This document shows, piece by piece, positions 1 to 10,847 of a DNA stretch of 64,000 nucleotides. The stretch comes from Chondrus crispus (taxonomy: Eukaryota > Rhodophyta > Florideophyceae > Gigartinales > Gigartinaceae). The stretch's first letter is position 1, and each line of letters begins with the position of its first letter. The notes below the pieces were generated by a model. That model had not been told where the DNA came from. It did no database searches and saw only the letters and a program-made list of their open reading frames with translations. The position numbers and the translations under genes are program-made. The stretch covers positions 268,849-332,848 of the forward strand of contig NW_005179353.1 in the NCBI RefSeq assembly GCF_000350225.1, in the 5' to 3' direction.

Positions 1-677
1 GCCAGCGGAGCCCCCTGCACTACCGCCACCGCCGGCCCGCCCACCATCATCACCGCCGCCCTCCGCGCCATCGGGCTGCTCGCCACCGCCGCCACCTTCT
101 TTGCCGCCGCTGCCCCCTTTTTTCGTTCAACTGCCCCGTCCCGTTTCTTGCTGATCATCTTAACCAACCCCGCCGTGCCGCCCAGCCGCCCCATTCCGCG
201 CCCGCCGCGCATCTTCCCCGCCACCGCCACTGCGTGCGTCTGCTGCCCCTCCCCGTGCCCCATCTCCGCCCCAGCGCCGGCATCCGCCGTCGCCGTGCCC
301 AACTCATAGAACCGCGCATACTCCGCCCGCATCCCTGCAGCGCTGCCGCCGAGCCTTGCGTGCCCCTGCTCCTTCATGTGCTGCTGCACGTCCCCCGCGC
401 TCGCGAACCCCCGCCCGCACGCCAGGCACGCGTGCCCCACCCCGACCTTCTGCCCGAGGTACACCAGCAGCCCGCGCGCGTCACGCAGCAGCCCCGCGTG
501 CGGCACCCGGAACCCGTGCGCCACCGCCATGTGCTCCAGGTTGGCCGCCGCGGACCCGTGCGAGCCGCCGTCGAATAGACACTCCCGCGGCGTGTAGCCC
601 GGGTGCGCCCGCAGCCGCGTGCAGAGCGCGTCAGCTAGCGCGCGGTTGTCGACGAGGGTAGGGGCCGCGTCGCTCAT
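1..677 (-). CDS. REI1/ZNF622-like C2H2 zinc-finger protein, 3' end outside the window
   Basis: An open frame of 225 codons starts at the ATG complementary to 675-677 and runs to the left edge without a stop. Residues 32-109 match the zinc-finger core of the REI1/ZNF622 family, cytosolic 60S ribosomal subunit maturation factors. A CLF...NLEHM...HGF segment (33-56) is followed by GLLVYLGQKVGVG (69-81) and a C-x2-C-x12-H-x5-H finger (C84, C87, H100, H106). A MRAEYARFYE stretch, the usual FADFYD position, follows. Two oddities: Asp36 stands where the family has the second Cys of the CLFC finger, and the one or two N-terminal fingers usual in REI1 are absent, so an upstream exon or a divergent paralogue is possible. 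The C-terminal part seen here is Ala/Lys/Gly-rich and low in complexity. Family assignment rests on motif recognition by eye. Confidence 0.8.
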   Translation of the reverse strand, partial: MSDAAPTLVDNRALADALCTRLRAHPGYTPRECLFDGGSHGSAAANLEHMAVAHGFRVPHAGLLRDARGLLVYLGQKVGVGHACLACGRGFASAGDVQQHMKEQGHARLGGSAAGMRAEYARFYELGTATADAGAGAEMGHGEGQQTHAVAVAGKMRGGRGMGRLGGTAGLVKMISKKRDGAVERKKGAAAAKKVAAVASSPMARRAAVMMVGGPAVAVVQGAPL

Positions 678-1769
678 TTTTGGTCGCTGGGGGAGGGCTG
701 GCCTGGGATGCAGGGATAGAGGCCCCGTCGAGGGAATGAAGGGGCCATACTTGTAGATGCTGGGGATGGTCGGGTTCTTAGATTTAGGCAGAGTTTAGAA
801 GGGCTGTGTCGATCCTGATTAATTATTTGCACAGTGAATTTAATTTCGGTTTTGAACTATTTTACGATAGTATTTGGAAAGGTTCAAAAGTTTTCGTCAT
901 TCCCGCGACATGCACACGTGCTCGTCCATGTGGCAACACCCTCTCAAGGATTTTCGCTCTCGGGAGGAATGCCGAAAGAAAATGCGCCCGCTCCGCAAAA
1001 AAAGGAAACATAAGCGCGAATCCTGGGAAGGTAATATCAAGCAGGACTATCACACAAATTAGGCGGTATACGTGCTCGCTGAGAAACTATAGAGGAGGGC
1101 AGGACTCGACGGAGGTACACGTTCACAACGTGCCCCCATCCGTCAAAAGTTCTCAACTCACGATATTGTGCGTACGCAGTCCAACAGCACGGGTCGAAAA
1201 TGGGGTTTGGGGCAGTTTCTGGATTTACTATGCCTCCATAATGGGAATGAAGAAATTCATTTTTCGGTATATGGGACTCACATTGTGCATAGCCCATAAA
1301 TGGCCAACGACGGGAACTTAATTGCTGGAAGGCAAAATCTTCAACACAGAGAAAGGCTTTATATATAGGAGTGAGGGGGCGGATCTATCTTCGAGAGGTA
1401 CATGACATAACACATTGACGACGACTGCAAGTCCAGCGATGAGGAACGGAAACGATGATGATGAGTACATATCTATCTTCGATATATATATCTACAATTT
1501 TCTCAGAACAGCGGCTTAAAACTAACATGGACAGACTTAGCACACCCATTCCACCACACACAAGCCTCGATCCTACAAATTCAAACCTTTGGTCCCCGCG
1601 AGCGTCCTCCATCTCCCAAAGCCTGCAAGGAGTCGTTGGCACCTCTCTATCCCCTCTACCGGCCCGTCTATATAAAAAAAACATCCCTGCGTACCTGCGA
1701 GCCTCTCCCGTCGTTTCCGCATCCTTCCAACATCCCCAACCGTAGACCCTCCCGGCGCCGCCGTCCGCA
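678..1769. other. Intergenic spacer between the divergent REI1-like and bZIP genes
   Basis: This 1.1-kb spacer separates two divergently transcribed host genes and is clearly more AT-rich than either. It holds a TATATATA run near 1359-1367 with no convincing gene behind it, and the bZIP TATA box near its right end. Open frames of 60-170 codons exist on both strands, but they overlap one another, look compositionally like noncoding DNA, and show no domain I recognise. Confidence 0.5.
1669..1677 (+). promoter_or_regulatory. TATA box upstream of the bZIP gene
   Basis: TATATAAAA lies about 95 bp before the bZIP start codon, inside a pyrimidine-rich stretch. The spacing is compatible with a short 5' untranslated region. 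This is a consensus match only; no transcript evidence is available. Confidence 0.5.
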
Positions 1770-2285
1770 ATGCCCGTCACCCTTGTCCCATCCCCCGACT
1801 TCCCGCTGCCCCACCCTTTCATAGAAGACTTCTGCTCGCACCATGGGCTGGTTCCGGCGTCGCGTGTAGGCAGCTCTCGCATCGAGCGCGCCTGCGCGCG
1901 GCACGCGGAGCGCGCGCGCGACCAGTACAAGGCGATGCGCGACTCAGCTTGCCCGCCCACGCAAGCCACCGACGTCGCGCGCCTGTCGCCACGCGAAAAG
2001 TACGCACGCAGACTACGCAACAACCGGAAGAGCGCCGCTGCGACGCGCGTTTACCACGAGGTCCTGCGTCGCGAGCTCGCCACTGTGCTCTGCGTCGCGG
2101 AGAGAGCAGGCGCTGGAGTAGACGACGTCACAGCGTTCGTTTTCGAGATCGAGCGGCTGAAAAAGGAGATTGGGGAGGCAGATGAGGTTATTGAACGGCT
2201 TAGGGAGGAGGTGTCGAGGGAGAAAGCGCTCAAGGACTTGATGTTGATGATGAACAGTGGGGAGGAGCTTAAGATGCTCGCGTGA
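1770..2285 (+). CDS. bZIP transcription factor, 171 aa
   Basis: A complete single-exon frame. The basic region at about residues 78-93 has the bZIP signature N-x7-R (N85...R93, NRKSAAATR), preceded by RRLRN. A leucine follows at exactly +10 (L103), which is the bZIP register. The zipper is unusual. After the first heptads (L103, A110, V117, V124), a Gly-containing break (AGAG, about 113-116) is followed by a second strongly charged coiled coil at about 125-158 (EIERLKKEI...EVIERLREEV). It would act as a dimeric nuclear DNA-binding protein. The N-terminal 70 residues contain a Pro-rich start and an Arg/Ala-rich helix with no known domain. A TATA box lies 95 bp upstream and an AATAAA lies 60 bp downstream. 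The first ATG after the TATA box was taken as the start. Confidence 0.88.
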   Translation: MPVTLVPSPDFPLPHPFIEDFCSHHGLVPASRVGSSRIERACARHAERARDQYKAMRDSACPPTQATDVARLSPREKYARRLRNNRKSAAATRVYHEVLRRELATVLCVAERAGAGVDDVTAFVFEIERLKKEIGEADEVIERLREEVSREKALKDLMLMMNSGEELKMLA

Positions 2286-2343
2286 GCCGAGGGTGAGCGA
2301 GGACCACCGGAACACGTGACGCGAACAGAAACCGCCTATGAAA

Positions 2344-2349
2344 AATAAA
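2344..2349 (+). terminator. AATAAA polyadenylation signal of the bZIP gene
   Basis: A canonical AATAAA hexamer lies about 60 bp after the bZIP stop codon, in an otherwise GC-rich context. It is a sequence match only. Confidence 0.4.
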
Positions 2350-2452
2350 CAACATTCAATTGCTCTGCGTGTTTCCTCCATTCGAAACACCGGCCACGTC
2401 CCGAACGAAACCATCACCTCTTCCTTCCCAACCGCTCCCCACACGCACCCCG

Positions 2453-2510
2453 AACCGAAACCCCCGCCTCCGCCTCCCCAACCGAAACAACCCCCCTCTC
2501 CAACCGAAAC
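2453..2510 (+). promoter_or_regulatory. Triplicate AACCGAAAC motif upstream of the next gene
   Basis: AACCGAAAC occurs three times (about 2453, 2480 and 2502), spaced 27 and 22 bp apart in a C-rich tract. The group sits 60-115 bp before the start codon of the putative membrane-protein gene. Regular spacing and position suggest a factor-binding cluster. It could also be simple decay of a C-rich repeat. Confidence 0.3.
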
Positions 2511-2584
2511 TCCGCTCTACAACTTATCCATAACCTTCCATCCGCCGTCCCTCTCCCCCCTTGCCGCAATGCCCCGCACCCGCC

Positions 2585-3611
2585 ATGTCGTCAGCGACCT
2601 TCTCGCGTGCGGGCCGTCGCCTGCGCCCGGTACCTCAGTGGTGGCTGGCATCTCCCTCCACCTCTATCCCCTCGGGTCTCATTCGGCGCGTGCGGAAACC
2701 GTCCCACGCGCGCCGCCCCAAGCCGTGCCCCCAGTTTCCTCGCCGCGGTAAGTTGTCCGTGCGCGCGCCGCCGCTCGCTATGCCGCCTGCCCAGGATGCC
2801 GACACCGCCTCCGTCACGGATACAAGCGCCGGAAAGCCCACCTCGTACGAAACAGTTGGGGGGGACGGCGACTCGGAATGCTCTCGCGGCGGCACCGTGG
2901 AGACTGTGCCGCCGTCAAGAGTCGTTAGAAGGCTCTCTTTTTCGTAAGGCCCTGCGTGCACCGGTTTGCTAATTTGTTTTACATGTCATCGGGCTTGAGA
3001 TGGAGATATGAACTGGGGGAGGATGAGCTTGGAGGGAAGAAGGGTCTATGGAGGGGACGAGGTGCCTTGATGCTACTGCTTTCGGTTGTGCTGAGTGCTG
3101 CTGTGCATTTCATGCGGCGTTTTCGCGATCTACGGTTTGCGAGAGAGCAGGGGGGTTATGACCTGATTGCTGATGGATCCATACAGTCTGATTGTACCGC
3201 TGGAGTTGCTTGCGAAGCGGGAGCGTTAGGCAATTGTGGCGCCCTGGCTCGCGAAGCTTGAAGGACGGCCTCATGAATCAAGCGTTGATGATTGCATATC
3301 TGCTCTTGCGACCTTGGCTAATTGTCGCTTACAGTGGGAATGGACTTTGGAGTATGGATTGCAGTCCTTCTGGTTCGGGTTGAGTGTTGTATGGGAGTTC
3401 ATTGCCGTGTGCATAAATGAAAAGCTCTGTGGTTGCGCTCCGGGATATGGGACATGATTTTCCTTGAAGGTAGAGCATTCTTTCTTCCGTATTGCAGATG
3501 TCCAGGAAAGGAGCCGGGTGACTACGGCAGTGGCTATTCTGGTGTTCCAGGTCGTTAGCGCTGTTGGGAGCAACCATCGAGTTATTGGCGGTTCGAGTGT
3601 ACCACTATAGT
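2585..3611 (+). CDS. Putative spliced membrane protein, exon structure unresolved
   Basis: I do not recognise the family. An ATG at 2585 opens a frame with an Arg/Ser/Pro-rich N-terminus (transit-peptide-like) and an acidic Thr/Ser-rich middle. It reaches a GTAAGG donor at 2944. Removing a 56-nt candidate intron (2944-2999; CTAAT branch-like site near 2969, pyrimidine run, AG at 2998-2999) keeps the frame and continues into WRYELGEDEL and a hydrophobic helix (ALMLLLSVVLSAAVHF), ending near 3261. Downstream, other frames carry further protein-like, hydrophobic stretches up to about 3611 (for example SFWFGLSVVWEFIAVCI, and TTAVAILVFQVVSAVG after a TTGCAG acceptor at about 3499-3504). The gene may therefore have more short introns, or it may be decaying. 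A nearby GTAAGT at 2748 is an alternative donor. Confidence 0.35.
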
Positions 3612-3642
3612 TGAAGCGCTTCCGCTTCAACTATAGTGGTAC
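3599..3642. repeat. Perfect 44-bp hairpin: 20-bp arms, CTTC loop
   Basis: Positions 3599-3618 and 3623-3642 are perfect reverse complements, separated by the tetranucleotide CTTC. The hairpin lies at the 3' end of the putative membrane-protein gene; a TAG in its left arm would close the last open frame. It could act as a 3'-end or processing hairpin in RNA, or be a tiny foldback insertion. No target duplication is obvious. Confidence 0.9.
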
Positions 3643-5484
3643 AGAAGACTAAGGAGGTGCCCGTGGGTGTAAGGGGGGGTGGGGGGCTTCGCCCCTTCTC
3701 TCACATAAACGTCAAGTCAAAACTGCGCTGATGGCCGGTTAACGACTTAGCTATTCCGATGGTGGAGACACTACACAAGTGCAAACAACTATATTCGGTG
3801 CGCTCTGTGGTGCCCTGTGGTTTAATATTGCCCGTGCCCCAGACCATAAGTCTTATATCGATATGAAGGTGAGGAAGCTTTGTGTATTGGCCCCACAACA
3901 TACGCTGAACTGCGAATTGCGCATCGTGAAGAACGCAAAACTAAATCTTCACTGGATACATAAAATTCAAGACAAAGTCCCTACTCTTGACCGGTGCAAG
4001 ATGCGTAGACAGTTTCTGTTGGGACCGCATCAAGCCTCTATTCTTAGCCAGCAATCGCACGACTACTTCTCTGTTTCAAGAAAATATCGATACACGAGTG
4101 GCATCCGCTGATTCGATATTCATCGGAGCGAATACCTAAAGTATTACAGCATAGGGCGATAGCACTTGAAAAGAAAACCCATGGACGGCAATGGGCTTGC
4201 ATGAAACGGTATTTCTTTCGTCAATTTAACAGAAAAGTTCCGTTTTTTCATCACGCGCCCATGGCCACTCTCTTGTCTATTCTTATGGAGGCGCCGGCGT
4301 GATGACCTTTTGAACTCAAATCAATATTCAATGCCTCTCAAAGGGGGAGGCATCACTTGCCTTTGCATCAGGAGGGAGGGTGGGAGGAAGATAAGTATAC
4401 GGTACTCACCGGCTTTCATGCTCGAAAAGGCGCCTCTCCTTTCCTCTTAATGTCTATACGAAAGTGACCTCATATGAGGATACCTTTCAATTTATCTTTT
4501 TTCGACTTGTACCTGCTCAACCAGAAGGAAAAGATACTCTCGCTACCGCAGTTGACTTCTGCGTTGTGGAAGGGTGAAGTTGGGTGAGATCTACCCGTCT
4601 TTTCCAGTCATTTTAGAATGCCTAATGAAGAAGATCTTTCTTTACCAACCTCATATCGCCATGTGTTGATATTTTCGCAAGCAAAACGCCCGTTTAAAAT
4701 GTCATCCGAGGATTGGAACCTCAGTAGATTCGTAGTCTTTCTCTGCAGTGGCAACTGCTTTCCCAATGTTTTGCAAGATTTCACTGCCGAAGGAATTTAA
4801 GTCAAATAAATCGCCTCCAAACTGAGTTTATAAAGTTTCGATTTAATAAGGTTGTACGTAAACTCACAAAAACGCGTGTTTTGGCGGCGTGTTCGCCCAT
4901 ACTTTCTCAACGGGTAGATTATGAGGGGTGTGCAGTTACAGACTCTGTAAAAGTGGCGGTAATGGGCAAAACAGAAAGAAACTTGAAACAGAAGAGTTTT
5001 AGGAGGACTCCTAAACCGCTCAGTGGTCCGCGCAACCCTGCATGGTAGTGCTATTGGAACAATACAGCAGTTCGAGAACAAAAATGCGCATTGCTGTCAC
5101 ATTTGTCATACATTCCAGTATTAGTTACGTGTTTCGCGGCATGGTACCCTTAAGGGTGTGCATATGCGTCAAGATGACAATATAAATAGACATTTGCTTC
5201 GTGTGATCATTCTCACACTACCTTCTACGTCACGGCAGAAAAGCGGGCTTCCTTGACCTCCAAGTTCTTGAAAGCGAACAGCAGACAACGAATGCCTGCC
5301 CCTCCTTTATGCGTTGTCGGTGTTGTCGGCAAGAACCAGCAATCAGCCTCTAGAATCCGCCCTGTGTGGAACAACTCCTCTCGTCCCAGGGTTGGGGGAG
5401 AGGCGGAGTTGTCGTCGAGGGAGCACGCGACGCGGACGCGCGGCGCGCGAATTAAGATATATGGACGACCTCTCGAAAAGGGAG
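3643..5484. other. Gene-poor host DNA left of the retroelement cluster
   Basis: I find no convincing gene here. Open frames are shorter than 115 codons and none shows a recognisable domain. G-runs occur around 3673-3693 and 4340-4390. A TATAAATA at 5181-5188 precedes a short frame that runs into the degraded LTR at its right end. It may be old, decayed sequence. Confidence 0.4.
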
Positions 5485-6446
5485 TGGTGGACACACGTGT
5501 GAATAATTGCACAGTTTTGATTTTTAATTATCTTACTCTATTTAGTTAATTAGTTCGCATTACTTTTGCTGACATTAGATTGGATTTAGGATATAGCGCC
5601 GCGAGCCACTGTAGTGGATCCGGCGGGGCGATATATACCTTGGCCCACTGACCAGCAAGTCAGTAAAGGTAACCCGAGTTGCCAGAGTCTGATATCGCCT
5701 TGTTCGAAGTCCGTCTTTTACAAAACATTCCCTTCTACTACAGATTACTTTATCCTTTGCGCTCGAGGGTTCCCATTACTTTTCCTTTATTTCCCTACCC
5801 TTTTCTATCTCCAATTCTACCAATTTCCCTTATCTTGTGTTGGTACCATCGGTATTAGTTGCGACGGAACTGGTGCAGGTTTCCTTGCCTTCGAGCGACA
5901 CGTTGACGTAGCGCTGCTACTGTGACCTATTTTCCGACGGAGACTGTTGCAACGACGTCTCCCTCGAAGGGCTTTCTCGTGTGTACAAGCCAGTGTTGGT
6001 GCCATCGGCCTCGGTTGCGACCGAACCGGTGAAGGTGTTTCGAGCCATCGGGCGGCAAATTGGTGTAGCGCTGCTATTTTCATTTCATCCCGTCGGGCTG
6101 CGTTACGACGCCGCCGTCAAAGGCCTTGTCGCGTTACAAGATGTCGAAGACGCTCAACGAGCTTTGGCATTACAACCCATTGGAACCGGGGTACCCTACG
6201 TACATGCCCCTCCCACACTCTTCGAGCAATGCTTTTCGCAAGTCTCTACCACATCGATCCCGGGTCGGGCTATTTCTCTGTCCCCCCCCCCCCTCCACCA
6301 GAGATCCGAGCTACTACGAGTCGCAAGCTCGTTTAAACGGAGAAGGGAGAGTCAGATGCTCCGTAGCGCTGCGCCATCGGTAGTGGTTGTTTTTGTTGTT
6401 GGACCGTCGGTCCTCGGTCTCTGCCTGACAGGCGTATTGCACTACA
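5485..6446 (+). mobile_element. Type II LTR, plus orientation, 5' end eroded
   Basis: From about 5485 the sequence matches the type II LTR at 60060-61156 (ACACACGTGTGAATAATTGC, a GGCGG-TATATA promoter block, the GCCATCGGG module) and ends in TATTGCACTACA at 6446. The first 70-80 bp of the LTR are not recognisable. It abuts type I pol sequence directly. Together with the inverted copy at 8936-9742 it brackets that fragment. Confidence 0.8.
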
Positions 6447-8934
6447 ATGATATTATCTTGTCAGGTGTCAGGTGGCAGATATGTCTCGTATATCTGGACG
6501 ACGTTATCGTCTTTTCACGCACGCACGGGGAGCACGCGAAATACCTCGACACGGTCTTGAGTTTGCTGAAGAGGGCCAGAATCTCCCTCAAGCTCAAGAA
6601 GTGTAGCTTCTTTCAGCCCAAGGTCCATTACATGAGGCACGTTATACTAGGTAAGCTGAGCGTCGCGGAAGCGGCGACTGACGCGTTCAAGACGTTCACG
6701 TTCCCATGGACGCTGATGCAGGTGCGATCGTTCCTTAGGGCGTGCAACGTCTATTGCCGTTTCGTCAAAGGGTTCACGAAAATCGCGCGTCCGCCTACGG
6801 ATATGACGCACAAACATGCCGACCCTGACTTCGACGACCCTACCGCGTTACAACTACATGCGTTCGAGGAGCTCAAGTCGCGGATGATCGCTCCGCCGAT
6901 CCTCGCGCTTCCGCGGTACGGCTGACCGTACATAGTGGATACGAGCGCGAGCGCGTATCAACTTGGTTGCACGCTGTTGCAGGAGCACGACGGTGCTAAC
7001 GACTGGCGGCCCGTCGGCTACTGCTCGTACTCGCTGAACTCCAGCGAGCGCAATTACAGCGCGACCGAACGCGAATACTTCGCCGTAGTGTGGGCCGTCG
7101 GCACATTACGGCCGTACATCGAGGGGACCAAGTTTACTGTGAGGACAGACCACGACGCGTTGAGGTGGCTCAAGTTCCTCACGGAGAGTTCCGGTAGACT
7201 CACGCGCTGGTGGTTGCGTTTGGCTGGGTACGACTTCACCATTCAATACCGCCCTGGACGCGTTCATCAGGTTCCGGATGATCTGTCGCGTCTCATCTCG
7301 CCAAGGGTCGCCGACAACCCCCGACGAGCCGTCGAGGTGGATGACGACATTCCCACCTTCGACGCGCGAACTACTGTAGGCGACGTCTCGGACGAGCTTG
7401 CAGACCATGTCTTTACTGCGAAGTGTGACCACAAGGCCGCACAGGTGCTCGCCACCACGCGGAAGCAGACGGAAACCGGAAGAAGAACGTGCACCCGAGC
7501 GCACGACGAGCCAAGGGGCGACGACGAAGCCCCCGCTCTAGAAGACCCCGACGCGTTTTGGGCAGAGAACGAAGAATTTGACGCGATAGAACTCGACCGC
7601 GTCCAAGACCCCGAAGCCGACGCATCAGACTCCCAGCTCGCCACTCCGCAGGACGACCTGCCGGCCCCTCTTACGATAGAGGAGATAGCCGAGGAGCAAC
7701 GCGTTGATGACTTCTGCCAAACCGTATTGGCACGATAGTCAGAGTCCCGGGACTCCACGTTCTTCGAGGACCACCAATGTGTGCTCAAGCGAAGACACCC
7801 CTTCGACCCTGATATCGTACAGGTGGTGGTCCCTCGGACTCTACGAGCGCGACTGCTGCGGCTCTGCAACAACCCGGCTATCGCGGGACACCCGGGGAAG
7901 AACCGCATGTATCACGCGCTCCGTCACGAATATTACTGGCCGCCTTTGGCTGCGGATTTCGCCTCTACCGTGCGAGGTTGCCGAACCTGCGCGATGAATC
8001 GCGTTAAGCACGGAAACATCTCAACCGATTGAAACTGTTTCCCGCGACACGTCCGTCGGAGAGTCTCGCGATAGGCATCTTGGGACCACTCCCGAGGACC
8101 AAGGCAGGGAAACGATTCCTCCTGGTCATAACGAACCGCTTCACAACACTCACACAAGTCGTCGCGCTCCAAACCATCCCCGCTTATACGGTTGCGAACG
8201 CGTTCTGCGACGCGTGGGTTTTCAAATATGGCGTGCCGCGGTTGCTATTGTTTGAGAACTGTCCGCAATTTCACGCGAAGTTCTTCCAAAGCGTGTGCCG
8301 CGTCCTGGGGATAAGTAACTTGTACACATCCGCGTGTCATCCCCAGACGAACGGGCAGATTGAACACTACAACCAAACGATCTCGTCGGTGCTTCGTAAC
8401 TACGCCAACGGGCATCAGGATGACTGGGACGTGTACGTGGGACCGTTGACTTACGCGTACAACTCCCACGTGCACCGAACCACGCGTACGAAGCCCTTCC
8501 AGCTCGTGCTCAGCCGAACCCTGCCGGAGTTCTCTCTCCATAGAGCCGACGGGGATGCTCCCCCTCCGGATAGTGGCACGCAGAGAGCCAAGTTTCTCAA
8601 GACCCTCGATGCGACAATCCAGAAAGCCTATGGAAGCCTGCGCCGTACGCAGGCTCGTTACAAACGCAACTTCGATAAACGTATCCGAAGAATTAACGCG
8701 GGCCTCAAAGCCGGCGACTACGCGTATCCCAACCCCACCAATTGGGCAAAGACGTCGAACAAGCTAGCGTCACCGGCCGTGGGACCATACCGCGTCTTGG
8801 CCAACGACCGACGCACGATCACGATCAATCGTGATGGGGTGACGGAGCGCGTTTCCGCAGACGGCTGCGTATTCGCTCCTCCCCCTGCCGAAGCGCCACG
8901 CGCAAGTACGATTACCCCGGCTGACCTTGCCGAA
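6447..8934 (+). mobile_element. Type I Ty3/gypsy pol fragment (reverse transcriptase to integrase), broken
   Basis: A fossil piece of a type I element, closely related to the young copy at 25187-38775. It begins in the reverse transcriptase catalytic region (YLDDVIVFSRTHGEH) and continues through RNase H (TLRPYIEGTKF), the zinc-binding HHCC domain, and the integrase core (HPQTNGQIEHYNQT). It stops before the chromodomain, whose counterpart lies inverted at 16620-16918. It carries several breaks and is older than the 25187 copy. Type II LTRs in opposite orientations flank it on both sides. Confidence 0.88.
8896..8931 (+). repeat. 36-bp inverted duplicate, left copy
   Basis: This segment recurs as a perfect reverse complement at 16883-16918. 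Both copies lie in the same place of a type I pol 3' end, which ends here on the plus strand and resumes there on the minus strand. Confidence 0.88.
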
Positions 8935-8935
8935 A

Positions 8936-9742
8936 CGTGTGGGGTGGGGCGTGTACGTAGGTACCCCGGTTCCACTGGGTTGTAAGGCCAATGCTCGTTG
9001 AGCTCCTTCGGCACCTTGTAACGCGACAAGGCCTTCGACGGGGGCGTCGCAACGCAGCCCGACGGGATGAAATGAAAGTAGCAGCGCTACACCAAATGTG
9101 TCGCCCGATGGCTCGACACACCTTCAGCGGTTCGACCGCAACCGAGGCCGATGGCACCAACACTGGCTTGTACACACTACAAAGCCCTTCGAGGGAGACG
9201 TCGTTGCAACAGTATCCGTCGGAAAATAGGTCACAGTCGCAGCGCTACACCAACTGTGTCGCCCGATGGCCAAGACACCTACACCGGTTCGGTCGCAACC
9301 AATACCGATGGTACCAACACAAGATAAGGGAAATAGGCAGAATTAGAGATTGAAAAGGATAGGGAAATAAAGGAAAAGAAAAGGAACCCCCGAGCGCAAA
9401 GGATAAAGTAATCTGTAGTAGAAGGGAATGTCTTGTGAAAGACGGACTTCGACAAAGGCGATATCAGACTGGCAGCTCGGGTTACCTTTACTGACTCGCT
9501 GGTCAGAGGGCTAAGGTATATATCGCCCAGCCGGAACCACTACAGTAGCTCGCGGCGCTAGATCCTAGATCTAATCTAATGTCAGCAAAATTAATGCCAA
9601 CTAATTAACTAAATAGAATAAAATAAATATAAATTAAAACTGTGCAATTATTCACACGAGTGTCCCCCAACCCGGACTATTTGTCATATCCAATTATTTT
9701 CCTTACTTTCCACCCCCCTATAAAGCCCCATATTGCACTACA
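8936..9742 (-). mobile_element. Type II LTR, minus orientation, inner end missing
   Basis: The reverse complement of this stretch matches the LTR at 5485-6446. It starts with TGTAGTGCAATA at 9742 and reads leftward to a CCCACAC point near 8936, where it joins the type I pol fragment. At 9743 it abuts type III pol sequence. The TATA block and GCCATCGGG modules are visible. Confidence 0.82.
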
Positions 9743-9831
9743 TTACGCTGGTGCAGCGGCAAGTGATCGAGGGGGACGACATCCATGGGCTTGGAAGACT
9801 CCGGAGTTGAGGAGGTTGGCCGAGGAGAGTC

Positions 9832-10847
9832 TGTAGTGCAATACCCGTCTCGGGTAGAGGGATGAAAGGAAGTGAGAAAAGGAAAAAATTGGATACTGTG
9901 GTCCGGGCTGGAGGACACACGTGTGCAACGATGCGCACGATTATTTTAATTATTTAATTCTATTTACAAATTAGATCTAGAATCTAGAGCCCGGAGCTAC
10001 TGTACTCGCCCCGGCGGGGCTATATAGCATATTCCAGTTACCAACCCAAGTGAGTAAAGGTAACCCAAGTTGCCGGAGTTAGATCTCGCCTTCGTCGAAG
10101 ATCGCTTCCGTTCACGCGACGCGCTTCCCTTCTGCGCTGCTAACGACATCCTCTATTGCTCGGGGTCCCATTCCTTTTCCTTATCCTTTTACTTTTTCTA
10201 CCTCTACATGTATTTTTCCCTTAATTCTGTTGGTTCCATTGGAGTCGGTTGCGACCGATCCGGTGTAGGTGTTTTGGCCATCGGGCAACACTTTGTGTAG
10301 CGCTGCTACAGTGTTCTGTTCCGTCGGATGGCTGTTGTAACGACGCCTCCGTCGAAGGTCTTACTGTATAAGACAGAGTTGGTACCACCTACCGCGATCG
10401 CGATCGCGCTGGTGAGGGTGTTTTTAGCCATCGGGCAACACGTCGGTAGTAGCGTTGCTACACGGTTACGATCCCGTCGGGTAGTGCTGAGCAAGCCCCC
10501 GTCGAAGACCTTGAATTATACGCAAGGTGCTGAAGACGCTCGTTGGGCATTGGCCTTACAACCCAGCGAACCGCGGTTACATTCTCGTACACAAACCCAA
10601 CCCGCACTCGCCGAGCACTCAAGTCTTAACAAGTCTCTACCACCATTATCCTCCCGGGCCGGGCATCTTTCCTTAACTCCCCCGTCGGAGTCGAGCTACC
10701 GTGGGCCGCAAGCTCACACAAGGGGAAAGGGAGCCTCGAACGCTCCGTAGCGCGTGCCATCGGCAGTGGTTGTTTCTGTTGCTGTTTTTCTTCTTTTTGT
10801 TTGACCGTCGGACTGTGTTCGCGGCCTGCCAGGCACATTGCACTACA
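9832..10847 (+). mobile_element. Solo type II LTR with target duplication GAGTC
   Basis: A complete 1016-bp LTR beginning TGTAGTGCAATA and ending CATTGCACTACA, flanked by GAGTC at 9827-9831 and 10848-10852. No internal region is present, so it is a solo LTR left by LTR-LTR recombination. It interrupts the type III element between protease and reverse transcriptase. TATATA at 10021-10026 sits in a GGCGGGGC context, the likely promoter. Two diverged modules around GCCATCGGGCAACAC (about 10228-10370 and 10378-10520) form an internal tandem repeat. Confidence 0.93.

Noticed and set aside
806-1321. 171-codon open frame between the two host genes
   Set aside because: No domain, AT-rich noncoding-like composition, overlapping frames on the other strand, and no promoter context.
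2748-2794. GTAAGT...CCCAG as an intron of 47 nt
   Set aside because: Removing it from the frame starting at 2569 leads into a poor-looking reading frame; kept only as an alternative to the intron at 2944-2999.
10398-10412. GCGATCGC overlaps in the type II LTR, resembling the cyanobacterial HIP1 palindrome
   Set aside because: It occurs only within the LTR family in this eukaryotic window; no other cyanobacterial trait is present.
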